Shown: in pieces, positions 33,934-42,374 of the stretch
Layout: the number at the start of each line of letters is the position of its first letter
Numbering within the stretch: position 1 is the stretch's first letter
Source: Streptomyces sp. NBC_01460
GTDB taxonomy: Bacteria > Actinomycetota > Actinomycetes > Streptomycetales > Streptomycetaceae
Direction of reading: 5' to 3'
Assembly: GCF_036227405.1 (NCBI RefSeq)
Contig: NZ_CP109473.1
Span: 3,906,001 to 3,970,000 of the forward strand
Length of the DNA stretch: 64,000 nt
Translations under genes and position numbers: made by a program
Notes under the pieces: generated by a model
The model's database searches: none
What the model was told of the DNA's origin: nothing
Seen by the model: the letters and a program-made list of their open reading frames with translations, nothing else

Positions 33934-34332
33934 GCCGGCGCCGTCCTCTCCCGAATCGAGGCTCCCCCACGGCGGTAGCGGCATATTCACCGCTGCCAGT
34001 TGAGGACGTTACGGAAGGTGGCGACAGCACAACACCCCCTTCGGGCCCAATCTTGAATGGCCCGAACGGACTATGCGTACGCGGCAGATCACCCAGGGGA
34101 GTGATGCGAGGACATGCGCGACCATCCCGACCGAATCGGGACAGGAACCCCCAAGTCGCTACGGACATTCAGCAACACATGGGGCGATTTCGGGAACGCC
34201 TCGACAGGTGGCTGAATTCCGGTGAGGGCCGTGCAGGGGGGTTGATACAAAACCGGACTGCTGTGACAGTTGGGAGCAGCTTAGGCCAAGGCCTATACGT
34301 ATGTCCGGCGAATGAGAACGTAGGCTGCCCCC
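33934..34332. other. wblA / PBP divergent promoter region
   Basis: About 400 bases without a gene. It should carry the wblA promoter on the minus strand and the PBP promoter on the plus strand. On the plus strand TAGGCT (34321-34326) ends six bases before the PBP start codon. Confidence 0.6.
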
Positions 34333-36573
34333 ATGCCAAAGAAGCGCTCAGGCGGGGGTCTGACGACGACCCAGCAGGCCGCCAAGTTCCTCGGTGTCGC
34401 CGCGCTCTCCGGAGCTGTGCTGGCGGGCATCGCGCTGCCGGCCGCCGGCGCACTCGGGCTCGCGGCCAAGGGGACGGTCGAGGGATTCGACGAGATCCCT
34501 TCCAACCTCAAGACCCCGCCGCTGAGCCAGCGGATCACGATCCTGGACAACGAGGGCGGGCTCATCGCGACGGACTACTCGCGTGACCGCACCGTCGTCC
34601 CGCTCAAGGACATCTCCCCGTACATGCAGGACGCGATCATCGCGATCGAGGACTCGCGCTTCTACGAGCACGGCGCGGTGGACCTCAAGGGCATCCTGCG
34701 CGCGATGAACCGCAACGTGCAGGAGGGCGGCGCCGCGCAGGGCGCCTCGACCCTCACCCAGCAGTACGTGAAGAACGTCTTCGTCGAGGAGGCGGGCGAC
34801 GACCCGGAGAAGGTCGCCGAGGCCACCCAGCAGACCCTGGGCCGCAAGGTGCGTGAGCTCAAGTACGCGATCCAGGTCGAGGAGGAACTCGGCAAGAAGA
34901 AGATCCTGGAGAACTACCTCAACATCACGTTCTTCGGGCAGCAGGCCTACGGGATCGAGGCGGCCTCCCAGCGCTACTTCTCCAAGCACGCCAAGGACCT
35001 GAAGCTGGAGGAGGCGGCGATGCTGGCCGGCCTCGTCCAGTCGCCGACGCGCTACGACCCGGTCAACGACACGGAGGAGGCGACCAAGCGTCGCAACACC
35101 GTGCTGCTGCGCATGGCCGCCGTCGGCGACATCTCCCAGGACGAGGCCGCGAAGGCCATCGCCGTCCCGGTCGAGCTGAAGGTCAGCAAGCCGAACAGCG
35201 GATGCATCACGGCCGTCAGCGGCGCCGGCTTCTTCTGCGACTACGTACGCAAGACCGTCCTGAACGACCCCGCCTTCGGCAAGACCCACGAGGAGCGCAC
35301 CAAGCTCTGGAACCTCGGCGGGCTGACCATCAGGACGACTCTCTCGCCGCGCGCGCAGCAGGCCGCCAACGAGGCCGCGACCTCGAAGGTCAACAAGGGC
35401 GACAAGGTCGCCGCGTCGGTGGTGCAGGTCCAGCCCGGCACCGGAAAGATCCTTTCGATGGGCCAGTCCAGGCCGTACGGCCTGGACCAGAAGAAGCACC
35501 AGACGATGCTCAACCTCGCCGTCAGCAGCGCCATGGGCGGCAGCACCTACGGCTTCCAGGTCGGGTCCACCTTCAAGCCGATCACGGCCGCCGCGGCCCT
35601 GGAGAAGGGCATCAACCCGGCGCAGAGCTACAGCTCCGACTGGAAGATCTCGGTGCCGATGGACTCCTACCGGAACTGCGCGGGATCGCCGGTCGGGAGC
35701 GGCAACTGGGACCTCCAGAACGAGTTGGAGTCCGAGAAGGGCGCCTTCGACATGACGAGCGCGCTCGGCAAGTCGATCAACACCTACTTCGCCAAACTGG
35801 AGCAGCAGGCCGGACTGTGCGAGACGGTCACCATGGCGAAGAAGCTCGGCTACGAGCGGGGTGACGGCAAGCCCGTCTCGGACAGCCACCCGTCGATCAC
35901 GCTGGGCGGCACGGAGAGCACGCCGCTCGGCATGGCCTCCACGTACGCGGCGTTCGCCAACCGCGGCACGTACTGCACGCCGATCGCCATCGAGGCCATC
36001 ACGGACGCCAACGGCAAGAAGCTCGACGTGCCCAAGTCCTCGTGCTCGCGGGCGATGAGCGAGAAGACGGCCGACACCATCAACCAGATGCTCAAGGGCG
36101 TCGTCGAGGACGGCACCGGCACCCAGGCCGGCCTGACGGACCGCGACAACGCGGGCAAGACCGGTACCACCAACGACCGCGTGGACGCCTGGTTCGTCGG
36201 TTACACGCCGAACCTCTCCACGGCGGTGTGGGTGGGTGCGGACGTCGGCAAGAAGGTGCCGATGTACAACATCACCATCGGCGGCCAGTACTACGACAAG
36301 GTCTGTGGCGGCTGCCTCCCCGGCCCCATCTGGAAGACCGCGATGACCGGCGCCCTGAACGCCTCGGAGACCCCGGCCTTCAACCCGGTCTCGGTGCCGC
36401 GCGCCAAGGAGAAGGAAGAGGACAAGGAGAAGGGCGACGGCCGCGGCGAGGGCAACGGCGGCGGGAACGACAACGGCAAGCCCGGCACCTCCGATCCCAT
36501 CGGCGGCATCACCCTGCCGCCCGGCATCATCGGCGGGAACGACGGCGGCGGGCGCGGCGGGAACGGTCCCTGA
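34333..36573 (+). CDS. Class A penicillin-binding protein (PonA2-like)
   Basis: A 746-residue bifunctional peptidoglycan synthase. An N-terminal anchor (residues about 20-45) leads to the GT51 glycosyltransferase (EDSRFYEHGAVD with Glu106, then ASTLTQQYVKN) and the transpeptidase with SxxK at Ser412 (GSTFKPI), SxN at Ser481 (KSINTYF) and KTG at Lys609 (AGKTGTTND). A Glu/Lys then Gly/Asn/Pro-rich tail ends the protein; no PASTA domain is present. The start lacks an SD and TAGGCT ends six bases upstream, so the message is probably leaderless. It is divergent from wblA, as ponA2 is from whiB4 in mycobacteria. Confidence 0.94.
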   Translation: MPKKRSGGGLTTTQQAAKFLGVAALSGAVLAGIALPAAGALGLAAKGTVEGFDEIPSNLKTPPLSQRITILDNEGGLIATDYSRDRTVVPLKDISPYMQDAIIAIEDSRFYEHGAVDLKGILRAMNRNVQEGGAAQGASTLTQQYVKNVFVEEAGDDPEKVAEATQQTLGRKVRELKYAIQVEEELGKKKILENYLNITFFGQQAYGIEAASQRYFSKHAKDLKLEEAAMLAGLVQSPTRYDPVNDTEEATKRRNTVLLRMAAVGDISQDEAAKAIAVPVELKVSKPNSGCITAVSGAGFFCDYVRKTVLNDPAFGKTHEERTKLWNLGGLTIRTTLSPRAQQAANEAATSKVNKGDKVAASVVQVQPGTGKILSMGQSRPYGLDQKKHQTMLNLAVSSAMGGSTYGFQVGSTFKPITAAAALEKGINPAQSYSSDWKISVPMDSYRNCAGSPVGSGNWDLQNELESEKGAFDMTSALGKSINTYFAKLEQQAGLCETVTMAKKLGYERGDGKPVSDSHPSITLGGTESTPLGMASTYAAFANRGTYCTPIAIEAITDANGKKLDVPKSSCSRAMSEKTADTINQMLKGVVEDGTGTQAGLTDRDNAGKTGTTNDRVDAWFVGYTPNLSTAVWVGADVGKKVPMYNITIGGQYYDKVCGGCLPGPIWKTAMTGALNASETPAFNPVSVPRAKEKEEDKEKGDGRGEGNGGGNDNGKPGTSDPIGGITLPPGIIGGNDGGGRGGNGP

Positions 36574-36621
36574 CCCCCGGCCCGTGTGACGGCCCTCCAG
36601 CCGTCCGGGCCAGCGACCACA

Positions 36622-36669
36622 GCACGAAGGAGGGCGCCTCCCCCACCGGGGAGGCGCCCTCCTTCGTGC
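36622..36669 (+). terminator. PBP terminator, perfect 22-bp hairpin
   Basis: GCACGAAGGAGGGCGCCT... pairs without mismatch to the matching strand at 36648-36669, with a CACC loop. It starts 48 bases after the PBP stop. Confidence 0.88.
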
Positions 36670-36758
36670 GCCACGCCGTACGCGCTTGCGACGGGGCGAG
36701 TCGGCAGGGGCATGCGCCCTCGCCGCCACCTTCCCCACGGGCGCCGTACTCACGGCCC

Positions 36759-36785
36759 CGCACCGCACCGCACCGCACCGCACCG
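36759..36785. repeat. Pentanucleotide repeat (CACCG)n
   Basis: Five uninterrupted CACCG units plus a partial copy, a short simple-sequence tract prone to slippage. Confidence 0.85.
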
Positions 36786-36971
36786 AGGGCACAGCGTGAC
36801 GTACCTCACGTGACTCATGGTGAAAGAAACGAGACTTCACCTCGGTCGCGAATCCGAAAATTCCACTCACAGAAGACTTTGCGACCACTGCATTTCACCC
36901 AGCGCAGTACTGGACCATCTCGTTCCGGTCGCTTCGAGAATAATGCATGCGCAAACGCATCAAGGAGATCT

Positions 36972-37040
36972 ATGATCGATCGAACAAAGGGTGCGGATGA
37001 TATTCGCCTACCTGCGGGACCGCACAGAGCAAGGGTGTAA
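36972..37040 (+). CDS. 22-codon ORF with strong SD ahead of the PASTA lipoprotein
   Basis: ATG preceded by AAGGAG four bases upstream; encodes MIDRTKGADDIRLPAGPHRA and two more residues, then TAA. It is in the same frame as the lipoprotein gene that follows six bases later, which itself has only a TTG start and no SD. It may be a leader peptide that couples translation, or the original 5' end of that gene now split by a nonsense codon. Its composition is less GC-biased than that of neighbouring genes. Confidence 0.4.
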   Translation: MIDRTKGADDIRLPAGPHRARV

Positions 37041-37046
37041 AGACGG

Positions 37047-37649
37047 TTGCGAGTCATTGACAGAGCAAGAGTGGTCTCACTCCTGATAGCGACTTCCCTA
37101 CTTGCCACAGGCTGCGGATCCTCCCAGGATTCGCGCACGGGGGCCGAGGTCGAATTCCGGGACGTGAAGCCGGGAACTCCGCTCTTGGAGGTCGTGGACG
37201 AGGTGACAGCCGCAGGGCTGGGCCTGTCCCTCCGTGACGCCACCTTCCTGAGCAGATACATACCTCCGGAGATGACTCGGGAGTACGCGGTCTGCTTCAC
37301 GGAGGACAAGCCGGACTACGGTGCGATCGACCTGTTCGTGGTGCCCTCGGCGGAGGACTGCCCCACGAAGAAGGGCGCTGTCGTGCCGCGACCTCCGGTC
37401 CCCGACGTCACGGGCAGGACCACCGCCGAGGCCGCCGCGCTGATGGCGTCGACCGGCTTCGCGCCCGACCGAATGACGGCCCTGGACCAGGGAGCCCCCT
37501 CCGAACCGCTCGACTCCAAAGCGGCAAGGAATTGGCGGGTGTGCTCCCAGTCCCCTGTCGCGGGAAAGCCCTTCAGGGCTGATGAGAAAGTCCTGATGCG
37601 CATCTCGGCGAACTGCCGCACCACTGAGAAATCTCAATCCGAACGGTGA
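37047..37649 (+). CDS. Lipoprotein with a PASTA-like domain
   Basis: A 200-residue secreted protein. A short basic leader and hydrophobic stretch end in a lipobox (SLLATGC, Cys23). The C-terminal half contains PVPDVTGRTTAEAAALMASTGF, which matches the PASTA fold found in PBPs and Ser/Thr kinases that sense peptidoglycan. Five cysteines are in the mature part if the lipidated one is counted. The TTG at 37047 is the first start in frame after the stop of the 22-codon ORF; a GTG eight codons in is an alternative. Location next to a class A PBP suggests a cell-wall role; this is inference. Confidence 0.6.
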   Translation: MRVIDRARVVSLLIATSLLATGCGSSQDSRTGAEVEFRDVKPGTPLLEVVDEVTAAGLGLSLRDATFLSRYIPPEMTREYAVCFTEDKPDYGAIDLFVVPSAEDCPTKKGAVVPRPPVPDVTGRTTAEAAALMASTGFAPDRMTALDQGAPSEPLDSKAARNWRVCSQSPVAGKPFRADEKVLMRISANCRTTEKSQSER

Positions 37650-37719
37650 AGAAGCAGGACATCGCAGAATTCATCATTCTCTTATCCGCATCTCCGATGC
37701 CCAACGGGAAGACGTCCAC

Positions 37720-38121
37720 ATGCGTAACGTCATGCGTGCCATAACCATCGCCTCCGCAATCGCACTGGCAGGAGGAATCACGACGTCCTCGGCACAGGCC
37801 GACGACCCCGCCGTGAGCATCTACACCACGTCCAAGCTGGGGCAGGCCAAGTTCGAACCGTACGGCGAGCACCTCTACGTGACGGACCTGGTCTCCGACG
37901 GCAAGTCGACCGTCGCCCGGCTCATCGTGCAGGGCGACACCACGTACTACTACTGGAACCGGACCAAGGCCGGCTCCACCCGCCACGTGGACATGTCCCT
38001 CCCCGAGGACCGCCACATCACCCTGGTGGCGTACACGGGCGTCTGGGACGGAACCACGACCGGCGGCATCCACTGGGACAGCTACGACCACATGCTGGAG
38101 CACGTGACGACGTTCAGCTGA
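37720..38121 (+). CDS. Small secreted protein of unknown function
   Basis: A 133-residue protein with a signal peptide (RAITIASAIALAGGITTSSAQA, cleavage after AQA near residue 26). The mature domain is beta-rich with many Tyr, Trp, Thr and His residues (TTYYYWNRTKAGS) and no cysteine. I do not recognise the family. It follows the PASTA lipoprotein on the same strand after 70 bases and both have weak start signals and lower GC, so the two may have been acquired together. Confidence 0.65.
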   Translation: MRNVMRAITIASAIALAGGITTSSAQADDPAVSIYTTSKLGQAKFEPYGEHLYVTDLVSDGKSTVARLIVQGDTTYYYWNRTKAGSTRHVDMSLPEDRHITLVAYTGVWDGTTTGGIHWDSYDHMLEHVTTFS

Positions 38122-38220
38122 TCCAGGTCGCCCGCAGGGTCACGACCCCCGGTTGATCCAGGTCGCCCGCGGACCGGCGAGCTTCGAGCGCGTCGGTCCG
38201 CGGGATTCGCGACCCGGTGA

Positions 38221-38685
38221 TCAGCCGGCGAGCAGCTTCTTCACCGTGGTGGCGACCCGGCCGCCCTCGGCCAGCCCCGCGACCTTGGGGTTGACGATCT
38301 TCATGACGGCGCCCATGGCCCGCGGCCCCTCGGCGCCGGCGGCCTTCGCCTCCGCGACGGCCTGCGCGACGATCGCGTTCAGCTCGTCGTCGGTGAGCTG
38401 CTTGGGCAGGTACGCGTCGAGCAGTTCGCCCTCCGCCTTCTCCCGCTCGGCCTGCTCCGTCCGGCCGCCCTGCGCGAAGGCCTCGGCCGCCTCGCGGCGC
38501 TTCTTCGCCTCCTTGGCGATCACCTTCTGCACCTCGTCGTCGGAGAGCTCGCGCGACGTCTTGCCGCTGACCTCTTCCTTGGTGATCGCGGTGAGGGTGA
38601 GCCGGAGGGTGGACGAGGTGAGCTCGTCACGCGCCTTCATGGCCGTGGTGAGGTCTTCCTTGAGCTTGGACTTGAGCGTGGTCAT
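38221..38685 (-). CDS. GatB/YqeY-domain protein
   Basis: A 154-residue YqeY-type protein: basic N-terminal helix (MTTLKSKLKEDLTTAMKARD), a helical middle (DDEVQKVIAKEAKKRREAAEAF), and the tail-domain motif GAVMKIVNPKVAG seen in the C-terminal part of GatB. The free-standing family binds tRNA-amidotransferase-like targets or has an unknown role. CACAAT on the coding strand lies six bases before the ATG with no SD. It is divergent from the metallophosphoesterase. Confidence 0.88.
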   Translation of the reverse strand: MTTLKSKLKEDLTTAMKARDELTSSTLRLTLTAITKEEVSGKTSRELSDDEVQKVIAKEAKKRREAAEAFAQGGRTEQAEREKAEGELLDAYLPKQLTDDELNAIVAQAVAEAKAAGAEGPRAMGAVMKIVNPKVAGLAEGGRVATTVKKLLAG

Positions 38686-38764
38686 GCGGCGATTGTGACA
38701 GGTACGGGGCACCTGCCGCCCGCCTGTTTTCGTCGCACCGCACCGTTTCTGCGACGATGGGCCC

Positions 38765-39703
38765 ATGCGCGCACGCTACGGAGTACCCCTGAAAGTCACG
38801 GCAGTCGGCGCAGCGGTCGGTGCCGCCGGCCTCGCGTACGCGGCCGGGTTCGAGGCCCGCTCGTTCCGCCTCCGCCGGATCACGATTCCCGTACTCCCGC
38901 ACGGAGCACGCCCGTTGCGCGTACTGCAGGTCTCCGACATCCACATGGTGAGCGGCCAGCGCAAGAAGCGCGCCTGGCTGCAGTCACTGGCGGGCCTGCG
39001 TCCGGACTTCGTGGTGAACACCGGGGACAACCTCTCGGACCCGGAGGCCGTGCCGGAGCTGCTCGACGCGCTCGGCCCGCTGATGGAGTTCCCCGGGGTC
39101 TACGTCTTCGGCTCCAACGACTACTACGGCCCGAAGCTCCGGAACCCGGTGCGCTACCTCCTGGAGAAGACGCAGGGCAAGCACGGGCTCAACGGAAACG
39201 CACCGGCGGTCAACGTCGTCCACAACCCGTGGGAGCCCATGCGGGACGCCTTCGACGTGGCCGGCTGGCAGAACCTCTCGAACACGCGGGGCCGGATCAA
39301 GGCCGACGGGCTGGAGATCGCCTTCACCGGGCTGGACGACCCCCACATCAAGCGGGACCGTTACGCCGAGGTCGCCGGCGGCCCCGAGACGGGCGCGGAC
39401 CTCTCGATCGGCGTCGTCCACGCCCCGTACCTGCGCTCCCTGGACGCCTTCACGGCGGACGGCTACCCCCTGATCCTGGCGGGCCACACCCACGGCGGGC
39501 AGCTCTGCATCCCCTTCTACGGCGCCCTCGTCACCAACTGCGACCTGGACACGGACCGGGTCAAGGGCCTCTCCGGCCACACGGTCGGCGAGCGGCGTGC
39601 CTACCTCCACGTCTCGGCGGGCTGCGGCACGAACCGCTACACCCCGATCCGCTTCGCCTGCCCGCCCGAGGCGACCCTGCTGACCCTGACGCCCCGGGAC
39701 TGA
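38765..39703 (+). CDS. Metallophosphoesterase with N-terminal signal anchor
   Basis: A 312-residue calcineurin-like phosphoesterase of the YkuE/YaeI type. A hydrophobic N-terminus (residues about 8-28) precedes the metal motifs VSDIHMVSG, NTGDNLSDP, GSNDYY (in place of GNHE) and GHTHGGQ. YkuE-like enzymes act at the cell envelope on lipid or wall-linked phosphodiesters; the substrate here is unknown. No SD precedes the ATG. It is the last gene of the block shared with mycobacteria (Rv3683-like) before the tRNA. Confidence 0.88.
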   Translation: MRARYGVPLKVTAVGAAVGAAGLAYAAGFEARSFRLRRITIPVLPHGARPLRVLQVSDIHMVSGQRKKRAWLQSLAGLRPDFVVNTGDNLSDPEAVPELLDALGPLMEFPGVYVFGSNDYYGPKLRNPVRYLLEKTQGKHGLNGNAPAVNVVHNPWEPMRDAFDVAGWQNLSNTRGRIKADGLEIAFTGLDDPHIKRDRYAEVAGGPETGADLSIGVVHAPYLRSLDAFTADGYPLILAGHTHGGQLCIPFYGALVTNCDLDTDRVKGLSGHTVGERRAYLHVSAGCGTNRYTPIRFACPPEATLLTLTPRD

Positions 39704-39790
39704 GCCCCCGCCCTGGCACACAAACCGGATTTCGCCTCCGGGCGCGGGTGGGCTAAGGTTATCGATGTCGCCGGGACAACCGGTGGACAT

Positions 39791-39864
39791 CGGGGTGTAG
39801 CGCAGCTTGGCAGCGCGCTTCGTTCGGGACGAAGAGGTCGTGGGTTCAAATCCCGCCACCCCGA
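39791..39864 (+). tRNA. tRNA-Pro (anticodon CGG)
   Basis: A 74-base tRNA. The acceptor CGGGGTG pairs with CACCCCG, the anticodon arm is CTTCG-TTCGGGA-CGAAG with CGG in the loop, and the T arm is GTGGG-TTCAAAT-CCCGC. Discriminator A; CCA is not encoded. Its 3' half is the duplicated att core described separately. Confidence 0.97.
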
Positions 39865-39870
39865 CAGCTG
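39832..39870 (+). repeat. Attachment-site repeat, left copy (tRNA-Pro 3' end)
   Basis: Covers the 3' part of the tRNA and six bases beyond. Identical to 40627-40665 at 38 of 39 positions; the one difference is A39849 versus C40644 in the T-loop. This is the standard footprint left by tyrosine-recombinase elements that integrate into tRNA genes. Confidence 0.85.
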
Positions 39871-39880
39871 AAGTAGCAGG

Positions 39881-39919
39881 TCAGAGGGCCCAGTGTGTAA
39901 GTTGCACTGGGCCCTCTGA
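39881..39919 (+). terminator. Terminator downstream of tRNA-Pro
   Basis: TCAGAGGGCCCAGTG and CACTGGGCCCTCTGA form a perfect 15-bp stem with a 9-base loop, 16 bases after the tRNA. It lies inside the segment bounded by the att repeats, so it may have come with the element or been displaced by it. Confidence 0.85.
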
Positions 39920-40189
39920 CGTTGCTGCATGTAGTTCTGCGTGACTACCGCTCGTGACCGCCCTTGAAGATGCCATCCATGACAACGGCGATCGATCCGG
40001 CTGGAGCTATGGATCGGAAGTTCCCCGTGCCACGACCGCGCCAGATGCGGGGACTCGCGGGGAACTGCGGGCGCCGGCGGGGGCAATGACAGACAGATGG
40101 CGACGTCGGGATCGCGCAGGTCAGGCCCCGATTCCCTCACCTCGCTCCTGAAGCGGTGATCTACGCCTGGCGCATGAGAGCATCCGCAC

Positions 40190-40474
40190 ATGGCGGACGC
40201 GCGACTACCCCAGGGATGGACCCTTCAGCAGATCCGCGATGTATCGGGAGACCGAGAGGCTGTCGCCTTGGATCTCGATCGGCCGGTGAAGTGGGTCAGC
40301 GTCGGTGAAACCCACGAGATGTCACGCCCAGAGATCGTCCTCGGATTCCGCGGCCTGTGCCTGGTGAAGCCTGTTGATGACGACGACTGGTACATGGGCA
40401 GCCTGTACGACGACGGCAGCATCGACTGCTGGACCCCCTACGGCAGCCTGTACGAGGCGCTACGCGGCCTGTAG
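40190..40474 (+). CDS. Small acidic protein inside the att-bounded remnant
   Basis: 94 residues, not recognised. Asp/Trp-rich, with a repeated Tyr-Asp-Gly style stretch (DDDWYMGSLYDDGSIDCW) and no signal peptide or membrane segment. The size and acidity would suit an immunity or anti-defence protein, but nothing in the sequence proves that. GAGAG lies seven bases before the ATG. It is the only plausible gene left in the element. Confidence 0.5.
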   Translation: MADARLPQGWTLQQIRDVSGDREAVALDLDRPVKWVSVGETHEMSRPEIVLGFRGLCLVKPVDDDDWYMGSLYDDGSIDCWTPYGSLYEALRGL

Positions 40475-40626
40475 GAGCTCTTGCGCCACGGCTCCGGTGG
40501 ATGGCGCATTGAGTGTCTGACTGCGTGACAGCCACGACGTACAACCGCGAACGACCGCGGACCATCAGCGCAGGTGAACGGCGCGTCGACCCAAGGGCGA
40601 CGAGCTTCCCGAGTTGCTTCGGTACA

Positions 40627-40665
40627 AAGAGGTCGTGGGTTCACATCCCGCCACCCCGACAGCTG
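40627..40665 (+). repeat. Attachment-site repeat, right copy
   Basis: Second copy of the tRNA-Pro 3' end, offset by exactly 795 bases from the first, with one mismatch. Downstream sequence diverges at once after CAGCTG, which defines the right end of the core. Confidence 0.85.
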
Positions 40666-40715
40666 GGAGACCAGGCCCTTCCTGCGTTCCGACGCCGTGA
40701 AGCGCGGCGCAGGGG

Positions 40716-40763
40716 CGATGACGGAGGGCGGGTACCGAGTCCGGTACCCGCCCTCCGTCATCG
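40716..40763. terminator. Perfect 22-bp hairpin ending the aromatic operon
   Basis: CGATGACGGAGGGCGGGTAC... at 40716-40737 pairs fully with 40742-40763 around an AGTC loop. It lies just downstream of the minus-strand MFS gene. Confidence 0.85.
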
Positions 40764-40781
40764 CGCGGCCGTGCGCAGGGG

Positions 40782-42113
40782 TCAACCCGTCGCGGAGACC
40801 GGGCGGGCGAGGTCCTCGTCGGTGGAGCCCTTCACGGACGGCAGCCCGGTCAGACCGATGAAGATCAGCGAGAAGACGCCCGCGGCCGCGAAGACGGTGA
40901 AGCCCGTGGTGGTCGAGCCGGTGGCGAGGAGCTGGCCGCCGAGCCAGGGGCCGAAGACCGCGCCGAAGCGGCCCATGCCGGAGGTCCAGCCGACCGCGGT
41001 GGCGCGATTGCCGTCGTCCGAGCGGGCGGCCACCGTGGCGTAGATCATCGCTTGGGCGCTGAAGAGGAACAGGCCGGTCAGGAAGACGACGGCATAGGTG
41101 ACGGCCAGCGGCATGTGGACGCTGAGCGTGTAGACGCCGACGGCCGTGGCCCCGAACCAGATCGCGCCGATCCGCGCGCCTCCGAAGCGGTCGGTGAGCC
41201 GGCCGCCGACGAGCATGCCGACGATGCCGCCGAGGTTGATGACGATGACGAAGCCGAGCGAGGAGCCGAGGTCGTAACCGGCGGCGCGCATCATCGAGGG
41301 CAGCCACTGGGAGACGCCGTAGACCAGCAGGAGTCCGCCGAAGGACGCCAGCCAGAAGAACAGGGTCTGCACCCAGAGGCCTCCCCGGAACAGGGCGGCG
41401 ACAGCGCTCCAGCGCTCGGTGCCGGCAGGCCGCTTCGCTGCGGGAGCCGCGACCGGGGGCTCGACGCCGTAGCGCTCGGCGAGTGCCATGGCCTCCTCGG
41501 TGCGTCCCTTGGCCCTCAGGAAGGTCAGCGACTCGGGCAGGTACATGATGGCCAGCGGGACGCCGATGAAGAGCGGGATCACGCAGATCCAGAAGGACAC
41601 ACGCCAGTCCCCGGTCCACAGCGCCACGAAGCCCGCCACGATGCCCCCGGCCTGGTGGGCGGTCATGAGCGAGCCCACTATCAGTGCGCCGCGGCCGCGC
41701 GGGGCGTACTCGCTGACCAGGGTGATGGCACTCGGCAGGAGTCCGCCGAGGCCGAGCCCCGCCAGGAAGCGGCCGAGGCCGAAGACCTCGAGGCTGCCGG
41801 CGACGGCACAGACCGCGGAGGCCAGCGAGAAGACGGCGGTGGAGACGACGATCGTCTTCTTCCGGCCCGCCCAGTCGCTGATCGTGCCGGAGGACAGGGC
41901 GCCGATCAGCATGCCGAAGGTGGCGTACGAGCCGATGTCACCGGCCTTGCCCGGGTCGATACCGAGCGCCTTGGCCTCCAGCATGTGCGGCAGGACGGAG
42001 CCGTAGATGAACATGTCGAGGCCGTCGAAGAGGACGACCAGCCAGCACAGACCGACGGCCAGGAGGGCGAGCCGGCTGCTGCGGACGCCGGTGGCGGGGG
42101 TTGGGGAGGACAT
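40782..42113 (-). CDS. MFS transporter, aromatic acid:H+ symporter family
   Basis: A 443-residue 12-helix major facilitator. The first helix has LFDGLDMFIYG, the DGxD signature of the aromatic acid (AAHS) family such as PcaK; the loop 2-3 motif is SDWAGRKKTI and the loop 8-9 counterpart LTDRFGGARIG. It should import a benzoate- or hydroxybenzoate-type acid. It is the last gene of the unit with the dioxygenase and tautomerase genes, 261 bases downstream of them, with its own TTGACA-type promoter candidate. Confidence 0.88.
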   Translation of the reverse strand: MSSPTPATGVRSSRLALLAVGLCWLVVLFDGLDMFIYGSVLPHMLEAKALGIDPGKAGDIGSYATFGMLIGALSSGTISDWAGRKKTIVVSTAVFSLASAVCAVAGSLEVFGLGRFLAGLGLGGLLPSAITLVSEYAPRGRGALIVGSLMTAHQAGGIVAGFVALWTGDWRVSFWICVIPLFIGVPLAIMYLPESLTFLRAKGRTEEAMALAERYGVEPPVAAPAAKRPAGTERWSAVAALFRGGLWVQTLFFWLASFGGLLLVYGVSQWLPSMMRAAGYDLGSSLGFVIVINLGGIVGMLVGGRLTDRFGGARIGAIWFGATAVGVYTLSVHMPLAVTYAVVFLTGLFLFSAQAMIYATVAARSDDGNRATAVGWTSGMGRFGAVFGPWLGGQLLATGSTTTGFTVFAAAGVFSLIFIGLTGLPSVKGSTDEDLARPVSATG

Positions 42114-42246
42114 CGGGGTATTCCTCTCGTCCGGGACAGCTCTGTCCCTGAAGGAGCTTCGGGAGGGGCGGGTCGGTGCGGCGCGATCGCGGCGGACCCG
42201 AGTGTGCGGATGACGTTAAGGACCCCGGCAATTAACGTCAACGCTT

Positions 42247-42257
42247 TTGTCAACAAT
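42247..42257 (-). promoter_or_regulatory. TTGTCAACAAT element upstream of the MFS gene
   Basis: On the coding (minus) strand it reads ATTGTTGACAA, containing a -35-like TTGACA, and a second GTTGAC follows 12 bases on. The same 11-mer with one change lies in the promoter of the GntR gene (45375-45385). A shared promoter or operator of the operon's own regulator is likely. Confidence 0.5.
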
Positions 42258-42374
42258 CTCAGGAGCAATCTAGCCGCGCCCCCTCGAGTCACTGTCGTGG
42301 ACCCGTCACACGGGCAGGTGCGGGCGGCCCACAGGCGTGTGAGCCCTCTCGCCCCTGCCCGTCACGCGGTCCCG

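Larger units (their letters stand above)
36574..36971. other. Intergenic region downstream of the PBP gene
   Basis: About 400 bases. The left part carries a very strong terminator and a pentanucleotide repeat. From 36800 on the DNA is much AT-richer than the rest of the window and looks like foreign or promoter-type sequence leading to the variable secreted-protein genes. Confidence 0.6.
39871..40626. mobile_element. Remnant of an element integrated at tRNA-Pro
   Basis: The 756 bases between the two att copies hold one small ORF (40190-40474), a terminator and otherwise no recognisable gene. No integrase, excisionase or replication gene remains. Composition is less GC-rich than the flanks. 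I infer a decayed integrative element or a small satellite. Confidence 0.65.

Noticed and set aside
34348..36888. 846-codon frame antisense to the PBP gene
   Set aside because: Shadow of a real gene: no domain, Arg/Leu/Val-rich, and the sense strand encodes all PBP motifs.
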